A program made the position numbers and the translations under genes. Below, piece after piece: positions 34,038 through 42,838 of a stretch of DNA of 64,000 bases (positions are counted from its first letter, which is position 1; each line of letters begins with the position of its first letter). Source of the DNA: Candidatus Gastranaerophilales bacterium. GTDB taxonomy: Bacteria; Cyanobacteriota; Vampirovibrionia; Gastranaerophilales; Gastranaerophilaceae. A model generated the notes under the pieces. That model worked only from the letters and a program-made list of their open reading frames with translations. It was not told the origin of the DNA and searched no databases. The DNA lies in contig CALVEC010000007.1 of NCBI GenBank assembly GCA_944326475.1, positions 1 to 64,000 of the forward strand, in the 5' to 3' direction.

Positions 34038-35483
34038 TTATTTTATAACTTCAATAAATTTATATTCGTTGAGATATGGCATATGAGCTTCCGTGATAAG
34101 TTCACCCGGAAGCAAAATTGAAATTCCCGGAGGACATTCGGCAATAACTTCTGCTGAAATTCTGCCCACAGCTTCTTCTTTCGGAATGGTTTCTTTTTCA
34201 CTGTAAAATGCATCACGGGGTTTCATAATAATTTTCGGCGTGAGCATAGGCATGTGTTTTCTTTTTTCTATGTAATAAATATCGGAATAATTCGATTTTG
34301 CAATTGTCTCTAAACTATTTACAAGATACTGGATTTCATGTTTTGTATTACCGATATTTATTAAGAGCAAAACACCATCATCACTTGCGCTTTCGACTTC
34401 AATATCAAAATCGATTTCCAGAATACTTTCAAGACGTTTCCCTGAAAGTCCCTGCATTTTTATAAATATTTTTGTCAAATCAAGATTGTAATTTTCTGTC
34501 GGCTCAAGACAATCTATTCCGTCGATTTTTTTCAATTTTTTTCTTATAAATTGAGCATACTGGATAGCTCTTTTTAACTGCCTTTTACCTCGTTTTGATT
34601 CAAGATTTGCACGTGCCGCATCCAAACTTGCCATCAAAAGCATAGACGGACTGGTTGTTTGTAAAAGCTGAATAGCCCGTTCAACTTCGTCCGGATTAAA
34701 CATCGAATCTTTTGAAATATGAAGCATTGAACTCTGGGACATGCTTCCGCCTGTTTTGTGCAAAGAATGAATAACAGCGTCAGCACCGAGATGCAAAGAG
34801 GATGTCGGAAGATTTTTGTTAAAATTCCAGAGACATCCGTGTGCTTCATCCACAATAAGAGGTACATTATATTTTTTACAAATTGCACTGATTGATTTTA
34901 TATCACTTACAACACCTTCGTAAGTCGGGTTTGTTATCCAAACAAGAGCAACATCGTCATTTTCCCGCAATGCTTTCTCAATATTTTTAGGTTCAATTTC
35001 ACCCCACAAAGACCAGTCCTCAAGTTTTTCAGGAACAATCCAGACAGGCTCTGCACCTGAAATAATCATGCCGGTCAAAATAGAACGGTGGCAGTTTCTA
35101 TTTACAATAACCTTCTTACCGGGTTTTGTAAGCCCCATTGCGAGTGCAAGATTTCCGATGGTCGAACCGCCGACAAGAAAGAAGGTTCTCTGTGCGCCAA
35201 AAGCCTCTGCTGCCAGTTTTTGAGCTTCTTTTATCGGACCTGTTGCAGGGTGCAGCGTACCTAAATTGTCAAATTCATCTGTAGTATCAAGAACAAGTGC
35301 CTTGCTTCCGATTAGTTCTCTAAATTCCGGATAAACAGCTCTGCCGCCGGTGTGCCCGGGGATATGGAACTGCATCATAGGATTTTTGTAAAATTTTTCT
35401 AATGCTTCAACAAGCGGAGCATGAACATCATTTTGCGATTCAATTGATTTCTGTTTTAATTTAAGTATTTTCGGCTTCAACAT
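34038..35483 (-). CDS. Orn/Lys/Arg decarboxylase family PLP enzyme
   Basis: Fold-type I PLP enzyme of the Gram-positive-like (SpeA/Cad) decarboxylase family, 481 aa. The start MQFHIPGHTGGRAV (from residue 37), LGTLHPATGPI, the PLP-binding VDEAHGCLW and the Schiff-base lysine in HSLHKTGGSMSQ (Lys243) are all present, as is the C-terminal domain ending PYLNEYKFIEVIK. Substrate (arginine, lysine or ornithine) cannot be decided from sequence reading. It probably makes a polyamine or its precursor. An AGGAG site lies 13 nt before the ATG, somewhat far. Confidence 0.9.
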   Translation of the reverse strand: MLKPKILKLKQKSIESQNDVHAPLVEALEKFYKNPMMQFHIPGHTGGRAVYPEFRELIGSKALVLDTTDEFDNLGTLHPATGPIKEAQKLAAEAFGAQRTFFLVGGSTIGNLALAMGLTKPGKKVIVNRNCHRSILTGMIISGAEPVWIVPEKLEDWSLWGEIEPKNIEKALRENDDVALVWITNPTYEGVVSDIKSISAICKKYNVPLIVDEAHGCLWNFNKNLPTSSLHLGADAVIHSLHKTGGSMSQSSMLHISKDSMFNPDEVERAIQLLQTTSPSMLLMASLDAARANLESKRGKRQLKRAIQYAQFIRKKLKKIDGIDCLEPTENYNLDLTKIFIKMQGLSGKRLESILEIDFDIEVESASDDGVLLLINIGNTKHEIQYLVNSLETIAKSNYSDIYYIEKRKHMPMLTPKIIMKPRDAFYSEKETIPKEEAVGRISAEVIAECPPGISILLPGELITEAHMPYLNEYKFIEVIK

Positions 35484-35784
35484 TTAGCATAAAATCTCCT
35501 ATAAATTTATTCTAATGTTGCCTTTCTGTTCAATACCCTTCATTATGCGAATTTCGTTTTTGTCGGTTCTTGTTCTTGAGGCATTTCCCATCTTAATTAT
35601 TGTTAACGGTAATTAATACTTTACTACAAAATACATGTAATTAACACATATTTTTGTGGGATAATTTACATTATTATAAATACTAAATAAAATAAATAGA
35701 AAAATTTTGAAAATTTATAAAAATTCAGGGATATATTTCTATTTTGTTACAAAATAGTCATTAATAACGTTAGAAAGGGACACT
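35484..35784. other. Divergent intergenic region
   Basis: About 300 AT-rich bases between the divergent decarboxylase and aroF genes. It should hold both promoters. AAAGGGA before the aroF ATG is a good Shine-Dalgarno. No strong palindrome or riboswitch-like structure was recognised. Confidence 0.5.
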
Positions 35785-36819
35785 ATGCTGGTAATAATGC
35801 GCCATGGAGCATCTGATGAACAGATACAAACTGTAATTTCGTTTATAAAGAAAAAAGGATTCGACACGCACGTTTCACACGGTGAACTGCATACTGTAAT
35901 CGGCGCGGTCGGAGGCAAAGTTATAGATCCGAGAGACATTGAACTTTTGGACGGCGTAAAAGAAGTTATAAAAATCACCTCAAGCTACAAACTTGCAAGC
36001 AGAATTTTTCAACCGCAGGATACTGTTATCGAGGTTAACGGCGTAAAATTCGGCGGAGAATATTGCGGAGTTATTGCGGGTCCTTGCACAATAGAAAGTC
36101 TTGAACAGATGGAAGAAACCGCAAAACAGCTTAGCCAAAAAGGTGTAAAAATATTAAGAGGCGGTGCTTTTAAACCGAGAACTTCACCTTATGCTTTTCA
36201 GGGATTAGGCGAAGAAGGCTTAAAAATAATCCGAGATGTTGCCGACAAATACGGTATGGCTGTTACATCGGAGGTTATGGAAATTTCACAAATACCGATG
36301 TTTATAAAATACGTAGATATTTTGCAGGTCGGTGCACGAAATATGCAGAATTTCAATCTGCTGCGTGAACTCGGATATATCAATAAACCCGTTATTATAA
36401 AACGCGGACTCTCCGCTACTTTTGAAGAACTTCTTATGGCAGCAGAATATGTAATGTCAGGCGGAAACAGACAAATTATACTGTGCGAACGCGGTATCAG
36501 AACTTTTGAAAAAACAACAAGAAATACTCTTGATTTATGCGCAATTCCCGTCATTAAAAAACTCAGCCACCTTCCGATAATAATTGACCCGAGCCATGGT
36601 ACAGGTTTAAGAGACAAAGTTGCGCCTATGTCAAGAGCTGCGGTTGCTGCCGGTTGTGACGGATTAATTATAGAAGTTCATTATGACCCTGATACGGCAT
36701 TGTGCGACGGTGCGCAGTCTCTGTATCCTGACCAGTTCGGCGGATTGTACAACGATTTGAAAAAAATTGCACCAATTGTCGGGAAAAAAATAGACAACGA
36801 ACAGACCGTTGAAGTATAA
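35785..36819 (+). CDS. aroF: DAHP synthase (3-deoxy-7-phosphoheptulonate synthase)
   Basis: First enzyme of aromatic amino-acid synthesis. The 344-aa protein has an N-terminal ferredoxin-like (ACT-like) domain of about 70 residues (MLVIMRHGASDEQIQTVISF; GAVGGKVIDPRDI) as in Thermotoga-type enzymes, often a feedback-regulatory module. The KDO8P/DAHP barrel follows with AGPCTIES, GGAFKPRTSPYAFQG, LQVGARNMQNF, IIDPSHGTG and EVHYDPDTALCDGAQS. The KPRTSP motif separates it from kdsA (9518-10336). The enzyme is type I beta. Confidence 0.94.
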   Translation: MLVIMRHGASDEQIQTVISFIKKKGFDTHVSHGELHTVIGAVGGKVIDPRDIELLDGVKEVIKITSSYKLASRIFQPQDTVIEVNGVKFGGEYCGVIAGPCTIESLEQMEETAKQLSQKGVKILRGGAFKPRTSPYAFQGLGEEGLKIIRDVADKYGMAVTSEVMEISQIPMFIKYVDILQVGARNMQNFNLLRELGYINKPVIIKRGLSATFEELLMAAEYVMSGGNRQIILCERGIRTFEKTTRNTLDLCAIPVIKKLSHLPIIIDPSHGTGLRDKVAPMSRAAVAAGCDGLIIEVHYDPDTALCDGAQSLYPDQFGGLYNDLKKIAPIVGKKIDNEQTVEV

Positions 36820-36831
36820 ACATAAAAAAAA

Positions 36832-36857
36832 GCTGTTGAATCTGAGGGTTCAACAGC
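36832..36857 (-). terminator. Terminator of the receiver-like gene
   Basis: A 9-bp stem (gctgttgaa pairing with ttcaacagc) followed on the minus strand by TTTTTTTTATG. It lies 30 bp after the stop of the 129-aa gene and just past aroF, which it may also terminate. Confidence 0.8.
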
Positions 36858-36887
36858 ACAGTCTAAACAGGGATGATAAAATAAAAG

Positions 36888-37277
36888 TTATATAGCTTGT
36901 TGTATGTACTGATACATATTTACATTTCTCGGTTTCAGATATAAGCCGAGTTTTGAAATATCATTCAGATACCTGAGTGATTTGTCAGATAACATTCTGA
37001 GGGTTTTGTTTGTTTCATCAGCGTTAGTTATAATAACGGTGATGGGGAAATACTCGGAGAATTTTTCAACTGCCGCTTCTACGACAACATTGTATAGTCC
37101 GGCATCTACTATTATGTGAGAAATGCCTGCGATTTCCATATATCTCTCTGCGCTCTCCGGTTCTGTTACGGAATAAATATCTTGTTCGGAAATCCCGCAG
37201 TTAATGCATTCCTGAATAAGTTCTGATAAAGTTTTTATATTGTTTTGTATTAAGAGTATTGTATTTTTGTTTGACAT
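36888..37277 (-). CDS. Receiver-like protein, degenerate acidic pocket
   Basis: 129-aa protein with the length and alternation of a CheY-like receiver domain: ILLIQNN (strand 1), SHIIVDAGLYN with the central Asp in strand 3, TVIITNAD (strand 4), then LYLKPRN, where the Lys-Pro recalls the conserved KP of strand 5. The acidic pair normally in strand 1 is replaced by Gln-Asn, so Mg2+-dependent phosphorylation may be lost or altered. No output domain is present. SD AAAGG is well placed. A close match to a sigma28 promoter precedes it (37302-37328), so a flagellar or motility role is suspected. Confidence in the fold is moderate. Confidence 0.5.
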   Translation of the reverse strand: MSNKNTILLIQNNIKTLSELIQECINCGISEQDIYSVTEPESAERYMEIAGISHIIVDAGLYNVVVEAAVEKFSEYFPITVIITNADETNKTLRMLSDKSLRYLNDISKLGLYLKPRNVNMYQYIQQAI

Positions 37278-37301
37278 CTCTAATTCCTTTATCTGTTATA
37301 T

Positions 37302-37328
37302 ATATCGACTTTTGAAAAAAAATCTTTA
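37302..37328 (-). promoter_or_regulatory. Sigma28-like promoter
   Basis: Minus strand: TAAAGATT (37321-37328), exactly 11 nt, GTCGATAT (37302-37309). The enteric FliA consensus is TAAAGTTT-N11-GCCGATAA, so 13 of 16 positions match. It lies 25 bp before the receiver-like gene. Confidence 0.5.
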
Positions 37329-37380
37329 GGTCTTTTAACAAATATTCCTCCAAATGTATGAGATTATATTCATACGGGCA

Positions 37381-37409
37381 ATGAAAAGTTCAAAAATACT
37401 TTATACAAT
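37381..37409 (+). promoter_or_regulatory. Promoter placing the oxidoreductase start at +1
   Basis: ATGAAA (37381-37386), 17-nt spacer, TACAAT (37404-37409), then 6 nt to the ATG at 37416. The -35 is weak. Confidence 0.35.
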
Positions 37410-37415
37410 CATTGA

Positions 37416-38783
37416 ATGAAAGAACGTGTTGTAATACTGGGCGGCGGTGCTGCAGGTCCCAAAATAATGGCAAAACTGTTAAGAACAACGGATTATGACT
37501 GCCGGATAGATATGTATACGGATGAAGACATGATATCTTACTCTGCTTGCGGCATGCCTTTTTATATAGAAGGGTTGATTGAAAACTACAGGCGGCTTAT
37601 AGTGCGAACTCCGCAGCAGTTTGAAGAAAAAGGCGCTCACATACATCTCGGGCAAAGATGTATTAAAATCATGCCGGCTGAAAAAAAAGTCATGCTTGAA
37701 GATGTAAAAACAAAAGAAATTTCTTACGCAGATTATGACAAACTTGCAATTACAACCGGTGCAAGCCCCTACATACCAAACATAAAAAATATAAATCTTA
37801 AAAATGTTTTTACACTGCGAAAGCTTGAGGACGCAATTAATATAAAAGACACAATGCTTCAATCAAAAAAGGCTGTAATAATCGGCGGAGGATATATAGG
37901 TATAGAACTTCTGGAGGCATTTGTTGTTAATGATATCCAAGTTGATTTAATTGAGAGGTCTTCTCACATACTTTCTATATTTGATAACGACATGTCAGAT
38001 ATGATTAGAACACATATACAAAATACAAGCCCTGATAAAGTCAATATCATAACCGATGATGCAGTCACAGCACTCGTAGGAGAAGACCGGGCTGAAAAAG
38101 TTGTAACCCAAAACGGGAAAATAATAGATACCGATATGGTAATAATTGCCGCAGGAGTCATTCCAAACACAAAAATTGCAGCAGAAGCAGGTATAGAGCT
38201 TGGTGTCGGAAATACAATACGGGTAAACCATCGTATGCAAACCTCAATAAAAGATATTTATGCTGCAGGAGATTGTATTGAAAATTATCATCTTGTCTCA
38301 AGAAGCCACGTATGGATTCCGCTCGGTTCTTCCGCAAACAAAGAAGGAAGATGTGCCGCCATAAATATTTCAGGCGGATATGACACACTACCAGGGATTC
38401 TGGGATCATCCGTTACAAGATATATCGGATTCACCATGTCATTAACCGGGTTGACTGAACGTGATGCAAGAACACACGGCTTTGACGTCATTACCTCTGT
38501 CACAACAAAACAGGACAAAGCCGGTTACATGCCGGAGTCTGAAAATATTACAATAAAACTTGTAGCTGACAGGAGAACACAAAAAATTTTAGGTGCACAG
38601 GCGGTTGGAACGGGTGATGCGGACAAAAGAATAAATACTGTAGCTTCGGCAATAATGGCGGATGAAACTGTAGATGATTTTTTACATCTTGACATGACTT
38701 ATGCACCGCCTTATTCGACAGCAATTGATCCCTTACTCTCTGCAGCAATCGTTTTGAACAACAAAATAAAATCAAATGACTAA
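37416..38783 (+). CDS. CoA-disulfide reductase / NADH oxidase-like flavoprotein
   Basis: 455-aa pyridine nucleotide-disulfide oxidoreductase of the class with a single redox Cys. An FAD-binding GGGAAG-P begins at residue 9. The single active Cys45 is in SYSACGMPFYI, as in CoA-disulfide reductase and NADH oxidase/peroxidase. An NAD-binding GGGYIGIELLEAF and the FAD-binding IYAAGDCIEN follow, then a dimerisation domain ending PPYSTAIDPLL. Likely roles are thiol redox balance or oxygen/peroxide removal in an anaerobe. It lacks a Shine-Dalgarno. The stop overlaps the convergent STAS gene by 4 bp. Confidence 0.88.
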   Translation: MKERVVILGGGAAGPKIMAKLLRTTDYDCRIDMYTDEDMISYSACGMPFYIEGLIENYRRLIVRTPQQFEEKGAHIHLGQRCIKIMPAEKKVMLEDVKTKEISYADYDKLAITTGASPYIPNIKNINLKNVFTLRKLEDAINIKDTMLQSKKAVIIGGGYIGIELLEAFVVNDIQVDLIERSSHILSIFDNDMSDMIRTHIQNTSPDKVNIITDDAVTALVGEDRAEKVVTQNGKIIDTDMVIIAAGVIPNTKIAAEAGIELGVGNTIRVNHRMQTSIKDIYAAGDCIENYHLVSRSHVWIPLGSSANKEGRCAAINISGGYDTLPGILGSSVTRYIGFTMSLTGLTERDARTHGFDVITSVTTKQDKAGYMPESENITIKLVADRRTQKILGAQAVGTGDADKRINTVASAIMADETVDDFLHLDMTYAPPYSTAIDPLLSAAIVLNNKIKSND

Positions 38784-39136
38784 TAACCGTAACGTAAAAA
38801 TCTTTTTGCAGATTGTTCAAAATCAATGTATTTTGATTTTTTAGCAACCAGTAAAACTTCTGTATTTGAGAGTTTCAAACGTTTTATCAAATTTCTCGTT
38901 GTTTCATCTTTAACATACCACGTTATTTTCCCTGTCGGATATTTAGAAAAATGGAATGTGGAACACAACACACAAATTTTTGTCGTATCAATCATATTCA
39001 AACCGGATATGTCAATACAAAGAATTTGGCAGTCATTGTCATTAATGTATTCTTTAATCTCGTTAACCTTTTCAAAAATGTCTTCTTTGTACTTCTGCAA
39101 GGTTAAATCAATTTTAGTCGGTTGTGTGTTATTCAT
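38780..39136 (-). CDS. STAS-domain protein (anti-sigma antagonist-like)
   Basis: 118-aa single-domain protein. ILCIDISGLNMIDTTKICVL matches the STAS phosphorylation loop, where the usual Asp-Ser/Thr-Ser becomes Asp-Thr-Thr, and VKDETTRNLIKRLKL follows as the third helix. STAS proteins act as anti-sigma antagonists or as modules in signalling and transport; no kinase or sigma factor is near. A weak sigma28-like element precedes it. It overlaps the convergent oxidoreductase by 4 bp. Confidence 0.7.
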   Translation of the reverse strand: MNNTQPTKIDLTLQKYKEDIFEKVNEIKEYINDNDCQILCIDISGLNMIDTTKICVLCSTFHFSKYPTGKITWYVKDETTRNLIKRLKLSNTEVLLVAKKSKYIDFEQSAKRFLRYGY

Positions 39137-39202
39137 AAGTATCCGGGTTTTCTAATTTTTGGGTCTGATAATCTACAAGTTTTGATGAACTCTATATATA
39201 AT

Positions 39203-39229
39203 ATATCGATACTTTTTTGAAAAAATTCA
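39203..39229 (-). promoter_or_regulatory. Weak sigma28-like element before the STAS gene
   Basis: Minus strand: TGAATTTT (39222-39229), 11 nt, ATCGATAT (39203-39210). The stretch CAAAAAAGTATCG here is identical to one upstream of the flagellin start (near 7309-7323). It is a poorer match than the element at 37302. Confidence 0.3.
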
Positions 39230-39286
39230 GTATTAAGACTAAAACTACACCATTTGGAGGAGATAATTTTTTCTTAATATAACAGG

Positions 39287-39305
39287 CTTTTTAACATAAA
39301 AAGCA
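39287..39305. other. Short hairpin after the outer-membrane operon
   Basis: GCTTTTT pairs with AAAAAGC around a 5-nt loop, about 75 bp past the heptosyltransferase stop on the minus strand. It could be a weak terminator for the mla-lpxK operon, but no T-run follows on that strand. Confidence 0.3.
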
Positions 39306-39376
39306 AAACTGCATGACAGACTGTAATTAACTATACCGAACAACAAATTCCGTCTGCTTGCATGGTTAATATGCAT

Positions 39377-40420
39377 CTATAAAACATCATCAATTGCTTT
39401 TTTAACCATGTCAGGAGAAATTTTCTTTATACAATCATAGTCAAATTTACATTTTTTCTTTAACGAACAGGGTCGGCAAGGAAGGTCAGCAGTAATGATT
39501 TGTGCTTTCTCACACCACGGGTGCCACTTGTCAGGATTCATGGGTCCGTATATACCTATAACAGGTATGCCGACAGAAGCTGCAATATGAAGGTTGCCGC
39601 TGTCACATCCAACTATCAAATCACATTTTTCAGTCAGAGCAAGACTTTCTCTCAGAGTGAGTTCACCGCAAAGATTAAGAGGTTTTCGTTCCAAACCACA
39701 AGTAATAAATTCTCCGATTTTTTCATAAGTCAAACTGTCATTTTTTGTACCTGAAAATATTACCTGCACATGTTTTTCATTGGTTAAATATTCTATAATT
39801 TTTGCAAAATTTTCCTTTGTCCATTCTTTTTTACGGTTTCCGCTCGTTGCATGCACCAGAACCTTTTTTTTATTTTCTATGTTATTTTTTTTGAATATTT
39901 CATTTATTTTTTGATATTCTTCATTGTTTATCCAGTTTTCAAGATAATCATCTTTTACTTCTATGTCATCTACTCTCAGAATATCTAAAAAACACTCCAC
40001 TTCATGTCTGTTATTTTCGTATGGTACACGTTTTGTTAAAAAAATACCGCGTCCTTCCGTGTCAAAACCCACACGTTCTTTAATACCCGCAGCGAATGCC
40101 AAAAAGGCACTGGACAAAGAACGTTTTAAGACATAAGCTTTATCGTACTTTTTTTCTCTTAAAAGTTTTACATAACTCCAGAAAGTTTTTTTCTTTCCGC
40201 CATCGTTTTCATAGCGGTGTTTTCGTGTTGTGTCAAAGTATATGAAATTGTCAACATAGGGACATTCTTTAATAATGTCCCCCGATACCGGCGCAACCAG
40301 CATATCTATTTGTGCTTCAGGATATGCGTACCTGAGATTTCTTAAAAAAGGGACTGTCAAAAGAGTGTCGCCAATAAATCTGTATCTTATAACCAGAATT
40401 TTTTTTACATCATTTTTCAT
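39377..40420 (-). CDS. Heptosyltransferase-family glycosyltransferase (GT9)
   Basis: GT-B fold family 9 glycosyltransferase that adds heptose or a related sugar to the LPS core, on the cytoplasmic side of the inner membrane. 347 aa: N-terminal ILVIRYRFIGDTLLTVPFLR, the linker GNRKKEWTKENFAKIIEYL and the C-terminal donor site CDLIVGCDSGNLHIAASVGIPVIGIYG. A Cys-rich segment (PCRPCSLKKKCKFDYDC) is common in this family. It is the last gene of the operon and overlaps lpxK by 11 bp. WaaF, WaaC or RfaQ-type activity cannot be distinguished. Confidence 0.9.
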   Translation of the reverse strand: MKNDVKKILVIRYRFIGDTLLTVPFLRNLRYAYPEAQIDMLVAPVSGDIIKECPYVDNFIYFDTTRKHRYENDGGKKKTFWSYVKLLREKKYDKAYVLKRSLSSAFLAFAAGIKERVGFDTEGRGIFLTKRVPYENNRHEVECFLDILRVDDIEVKDDYLENWINNEEYQKINEIFKKNNIENKKKVLVHATSGNRKKEWTKENFAKIIEYLTNEKHVQVIFSGTKNDSLTYEKIGEFITCGLERKPLNLCGELTLRESLALTEKCDLIVGCDSGNLHIAASVGIPVIGIYGPMNPDKWHPWCEKAQIITADLPCRPCSLKKKCKFDYDCIKKISPDMVKKAIDDVL

Positions 40421-41450
40421 TTAATAATCCCTCTATATCAAGCTCCGGTTTTAATTTCAACGCATATATATTTATATTTTTTAAATCAAGAGTTTTTAAT
40501 TTTACCGCATCTTTTTCTGTAGTGACAAGAATTTTATTATATTTTGCGAGTATTTCAATATCTTCCTGTGTATAAATATGATGATCAGGGAAGTTTTTTG
40601 TACCGCAAAGATAATTTTGGGGGAGAAAATTGTAAAACTGTTCCGGCTGACCGATTGCGCAAAAAGCAAACATCTCTGTATTTTCGGGAAATATTTCTTC
40701 TGTTTCAATGTTATAAATTTTTTCAGGTTTCATATTACAGAGAAATACAGGTTTTTTGTATTTATTTTTCAGTTCGTCTACATAAACTTTTGCAGACTTA
40801 TCATCAAAATTTTTGTTCACAACAACAATTTTATCAGCACGCTGAATGTTTCTTTTTGACTCTCTTAAAGCACCAAGCGGCAGAACATGTCCGTTTGAGA
40901 ATTTTTTTTCGGAATCAACAACGAGTATATTCAGGTCTCTTTTAAGTTTTTGATGTTGAAATCCGTCATCCAGAACGGCTGTATCAGAACTAAGAATATT
41001 TTTTGCATACTCAGCCGCTTTCACACGAGAAGAACATGTCAAAACCGCTGTTTTTACGCAATTTTTTGCCAGCCAGAAAGGTTCATCTCCGGCTTCTTTT
41101 GCGTTGTAATTTATTCCGTTTTCATCAGAAATAACGTGAACTTCTTTGTTGTTAAGTCCGCCGCCGTATCCTCTCGAAAGTATGGAAACTTTTCTGCCGT
41201 TATTCGTAAGGTAGTTTGCTATCTCTGCCGTTATCGGGGTTTTTCCGGTTCCGCCCGTCGTAAGATTTCCGACGGATATTATATACATGTCAGGTTTAGT
41301 TGATTTAAGTATATTTCTTTTGTACAAAAAATTCCTGACTTCCGTTATTGCAGAATAAATCCAAGACGGAACAAGCAGCAAAATATAAATCATATAATCA
41401 ATAAATTTATATTTTTTTTTGTAATGGAATTTTGTCAGATATATCTTCAT
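40410..41450 (-). CDS. lpxK: Tetraacyldisaccharide 4'-kinase LpxK
   Basis: Adds the 4'-phosphate in lipid A synthesis at the inner membrane. The 346-aa protein has an N-terminal membrane-associated helix (MIYILLLVPSWIYSAI), the P-loop SVGNLTTGGTGKTP (66-72), the LSRGYGG motif, SDTAVLDDGFQHQKLKRDL (LpxK signature DDGFQH), and the C-terminal FPDHHIYTQEDI. It follows mlaD by 10 bp. Confidence 0.95.
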   Translation of the reverse strand: MKIYLTKFHYKKKYKFIDYMIYILLLVPSWIYSAITEVRNFLYKRNILKSTKPDMYIISVGNLTTGGTGKTPITAEIANYLTNNGRKVSILSRGYGGGLNNKEVHVISDENGINYNAKEAGDEPFWLAKNCVKTAVLTCSSRVKAAEYAKNILSSDTAVLDDGFQHQKLKRDLNILVVDSEKKFSNGHVLPLGALRESKRNIQRADKIVVVNKNFDDKSAKVYVDELKNKYKKPVFLCNMKPEKIYNIETEEIFPENTEMFAFCAIGQPEQFYNFLPQNYLCGTKNFPDHHIYTQEDIEILAKYNKILVTTEKDAVKLKTLDLKNINIYALKLKPELDIEGLLNEK

Positions 41451-41460
41451 GTTTTATATT

Positions 41461-42822
41461 TTAGAACATCAATCTAAACAGTAAAAATCTTTTATTCAGC
41501 TTTTCAGAGAATTTACGCAGATTTTTAGAAGTTTCGCAAGCGTTGTTCAATGTGGATTCAATGTTAGATTTCTGTTCGGTTGTGAGATTGTTAACGTTTG
41601 TAAGAGTCAATGTAAGTTCATCCATTGCTTTGTTGAACTTCTTCATTGTATCATTTATTTCAGCTTTCAGTTTTTCATCCTTTGTCATAGTGTTAACAAA
41701 TTCTGAAATTTCAGCAATATTTTTGCTTGCAACCTGAAGGTTCTGGAGAGTTTGTTTTGTAGTCGGATCTTCAAGCAGCGAGTTCATATTTGTAGACAGT
41801 CTGTCGATTGATTTTGTAGTAGACATTAATGTCTCTTTAAATTCTTCGTCTCCGACAATATTATTCAAATTGTCTGTCAGAACAATTACCTTTTGAGAAA
41901 CAGTATCTGTCGTGACCATAAGCTTATCCAAATCTTCTTTTGAAGATTCAAGCAAAAGCTGGGTCTTATCAAGTGTAGTGCCTGCTTTTACTGTTAAATC
42001 ATTAATATTTTGAACTATTCCTTTTATTTCAGTAATTATATCGTCTGAAAGAATAGTGTTAATCTTTTCATTCATCTCTGTCATAGAAGAAGCGGCACGG
42101 TACTGTAAATCCAAGAAATCAGAAAGTCTTAACGGTTCTATAACTGTGTATTTTGAGTTTGTTTTTGGATATGCAAGCGCAATTTGATTTCTGGGAGCAA
42201 GTCTCAGCTTGTTGCCGTTATTTACATTTTTAATTTTTCCGGTAACTCGGTCGGGCAGTATCAACCCCGGAAGGGTAATTACATAGCCGACTTTGTAAGC
42301 AAATTCAGTTTTTATTTCTTCCTGAACAGTCAGGGGGAGGGTTTTTGTTTCAACAATTTCAATTTTTTTGACATTTCCGACATCGTAATATTTGTCGCTG
42401 AGTTTCATTTCTACTTTGTCGTTTAAATGCAAAAATTGTGATTTTTTACCTATCGGCATATAAATAAATCTTATTTTAGGCGGGGTAATTTCAAGGAACT
42501 GTTCTCCGATTATACCGGACTGCTGGATAGAAATGGTCGATGCCTGAGGTATCGTAATATCGGGTTCTGTAATAACAAATTTTACACGCACAACAGAATT
42601 TTCATTGTTTACAACAGGAGTAATTTCTTCAACCTGTCCGACTCTGAAACCCATAAGCTGAACAGCAGACCCCGGACGCATACCGTTTACATCTTTAAAT
42701 TCTATAGTAAGTCTTTCTCCGGCAGAAAGTGCTCTGCCTTTTATCCACAGTATACTGAACACTAAAATCAAAAGTGCAGCAAGTGTCAGTATTCCAACTT
42801 TGAATGATGAAGAAAAACGCAT
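41461..42822 (-). CDS. MlaD-type MCE substrate-binding protein
   Basis: Periplasmic lipid-binding subunit of an Mla/Tgd-type ABC transporter. The 453-aa protein has an N-terminal membrane helix (VGILTLAALLILVFSILWI) and an MCE domain (VNGMRPGSAVQLMGFRVGQV). An insert and a beta-rich region occupy about 110-215. A long helical/coiled-coil domain (about 225-440) with LTDNLNNI-type heptads follows, longer than E. coli MlaD (183 aa) and more like the cyanobacterial and chloroplast TGD2. It lies between mlaF and lpxK. Confidence 0.9.
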   Translation of the reverse strand: MRFSSSFKVGILTLAALLILVFSILWIKGRALSAGERLTIEFKDVNGMRPGSAVQLMGFRVGQVEEITPVVNNENSVVRVKFVITEPDITIPQASTISIQQSGIIGEQFLEITPPKIRFIYMPIGKKSQFLHLNDKVEMKLSDKYYDVGNVKKIEIVETKTLPLTVQEEIKTEFAYKVGYVITLPGLILPDRVTGKIKNVNNGNKLRLAPRNQIALAYPKTNSKYTVIEPLRLSDFLDLQYRAASSMTEMNEKINTILSDDIITEIKGIVQNINDLTVKAGTTLDKTQLLLESSKEDLDKLMVTTDTVSQKVIVLTDNLNNIVGDEEFKETLMSTTKSIDRLSTNMNSLLEDPTTKQTLQNLQVASKNIAEISEFVNTMTKDEKLKAEINDTMKKFNKAMDELTLTLTNVNNLTTEQKSNIESTLNNACETSKNLRKFSEKLNKRFLLFRLMF

Positions 42823-42838
42823 TATATATTTTTATTCC

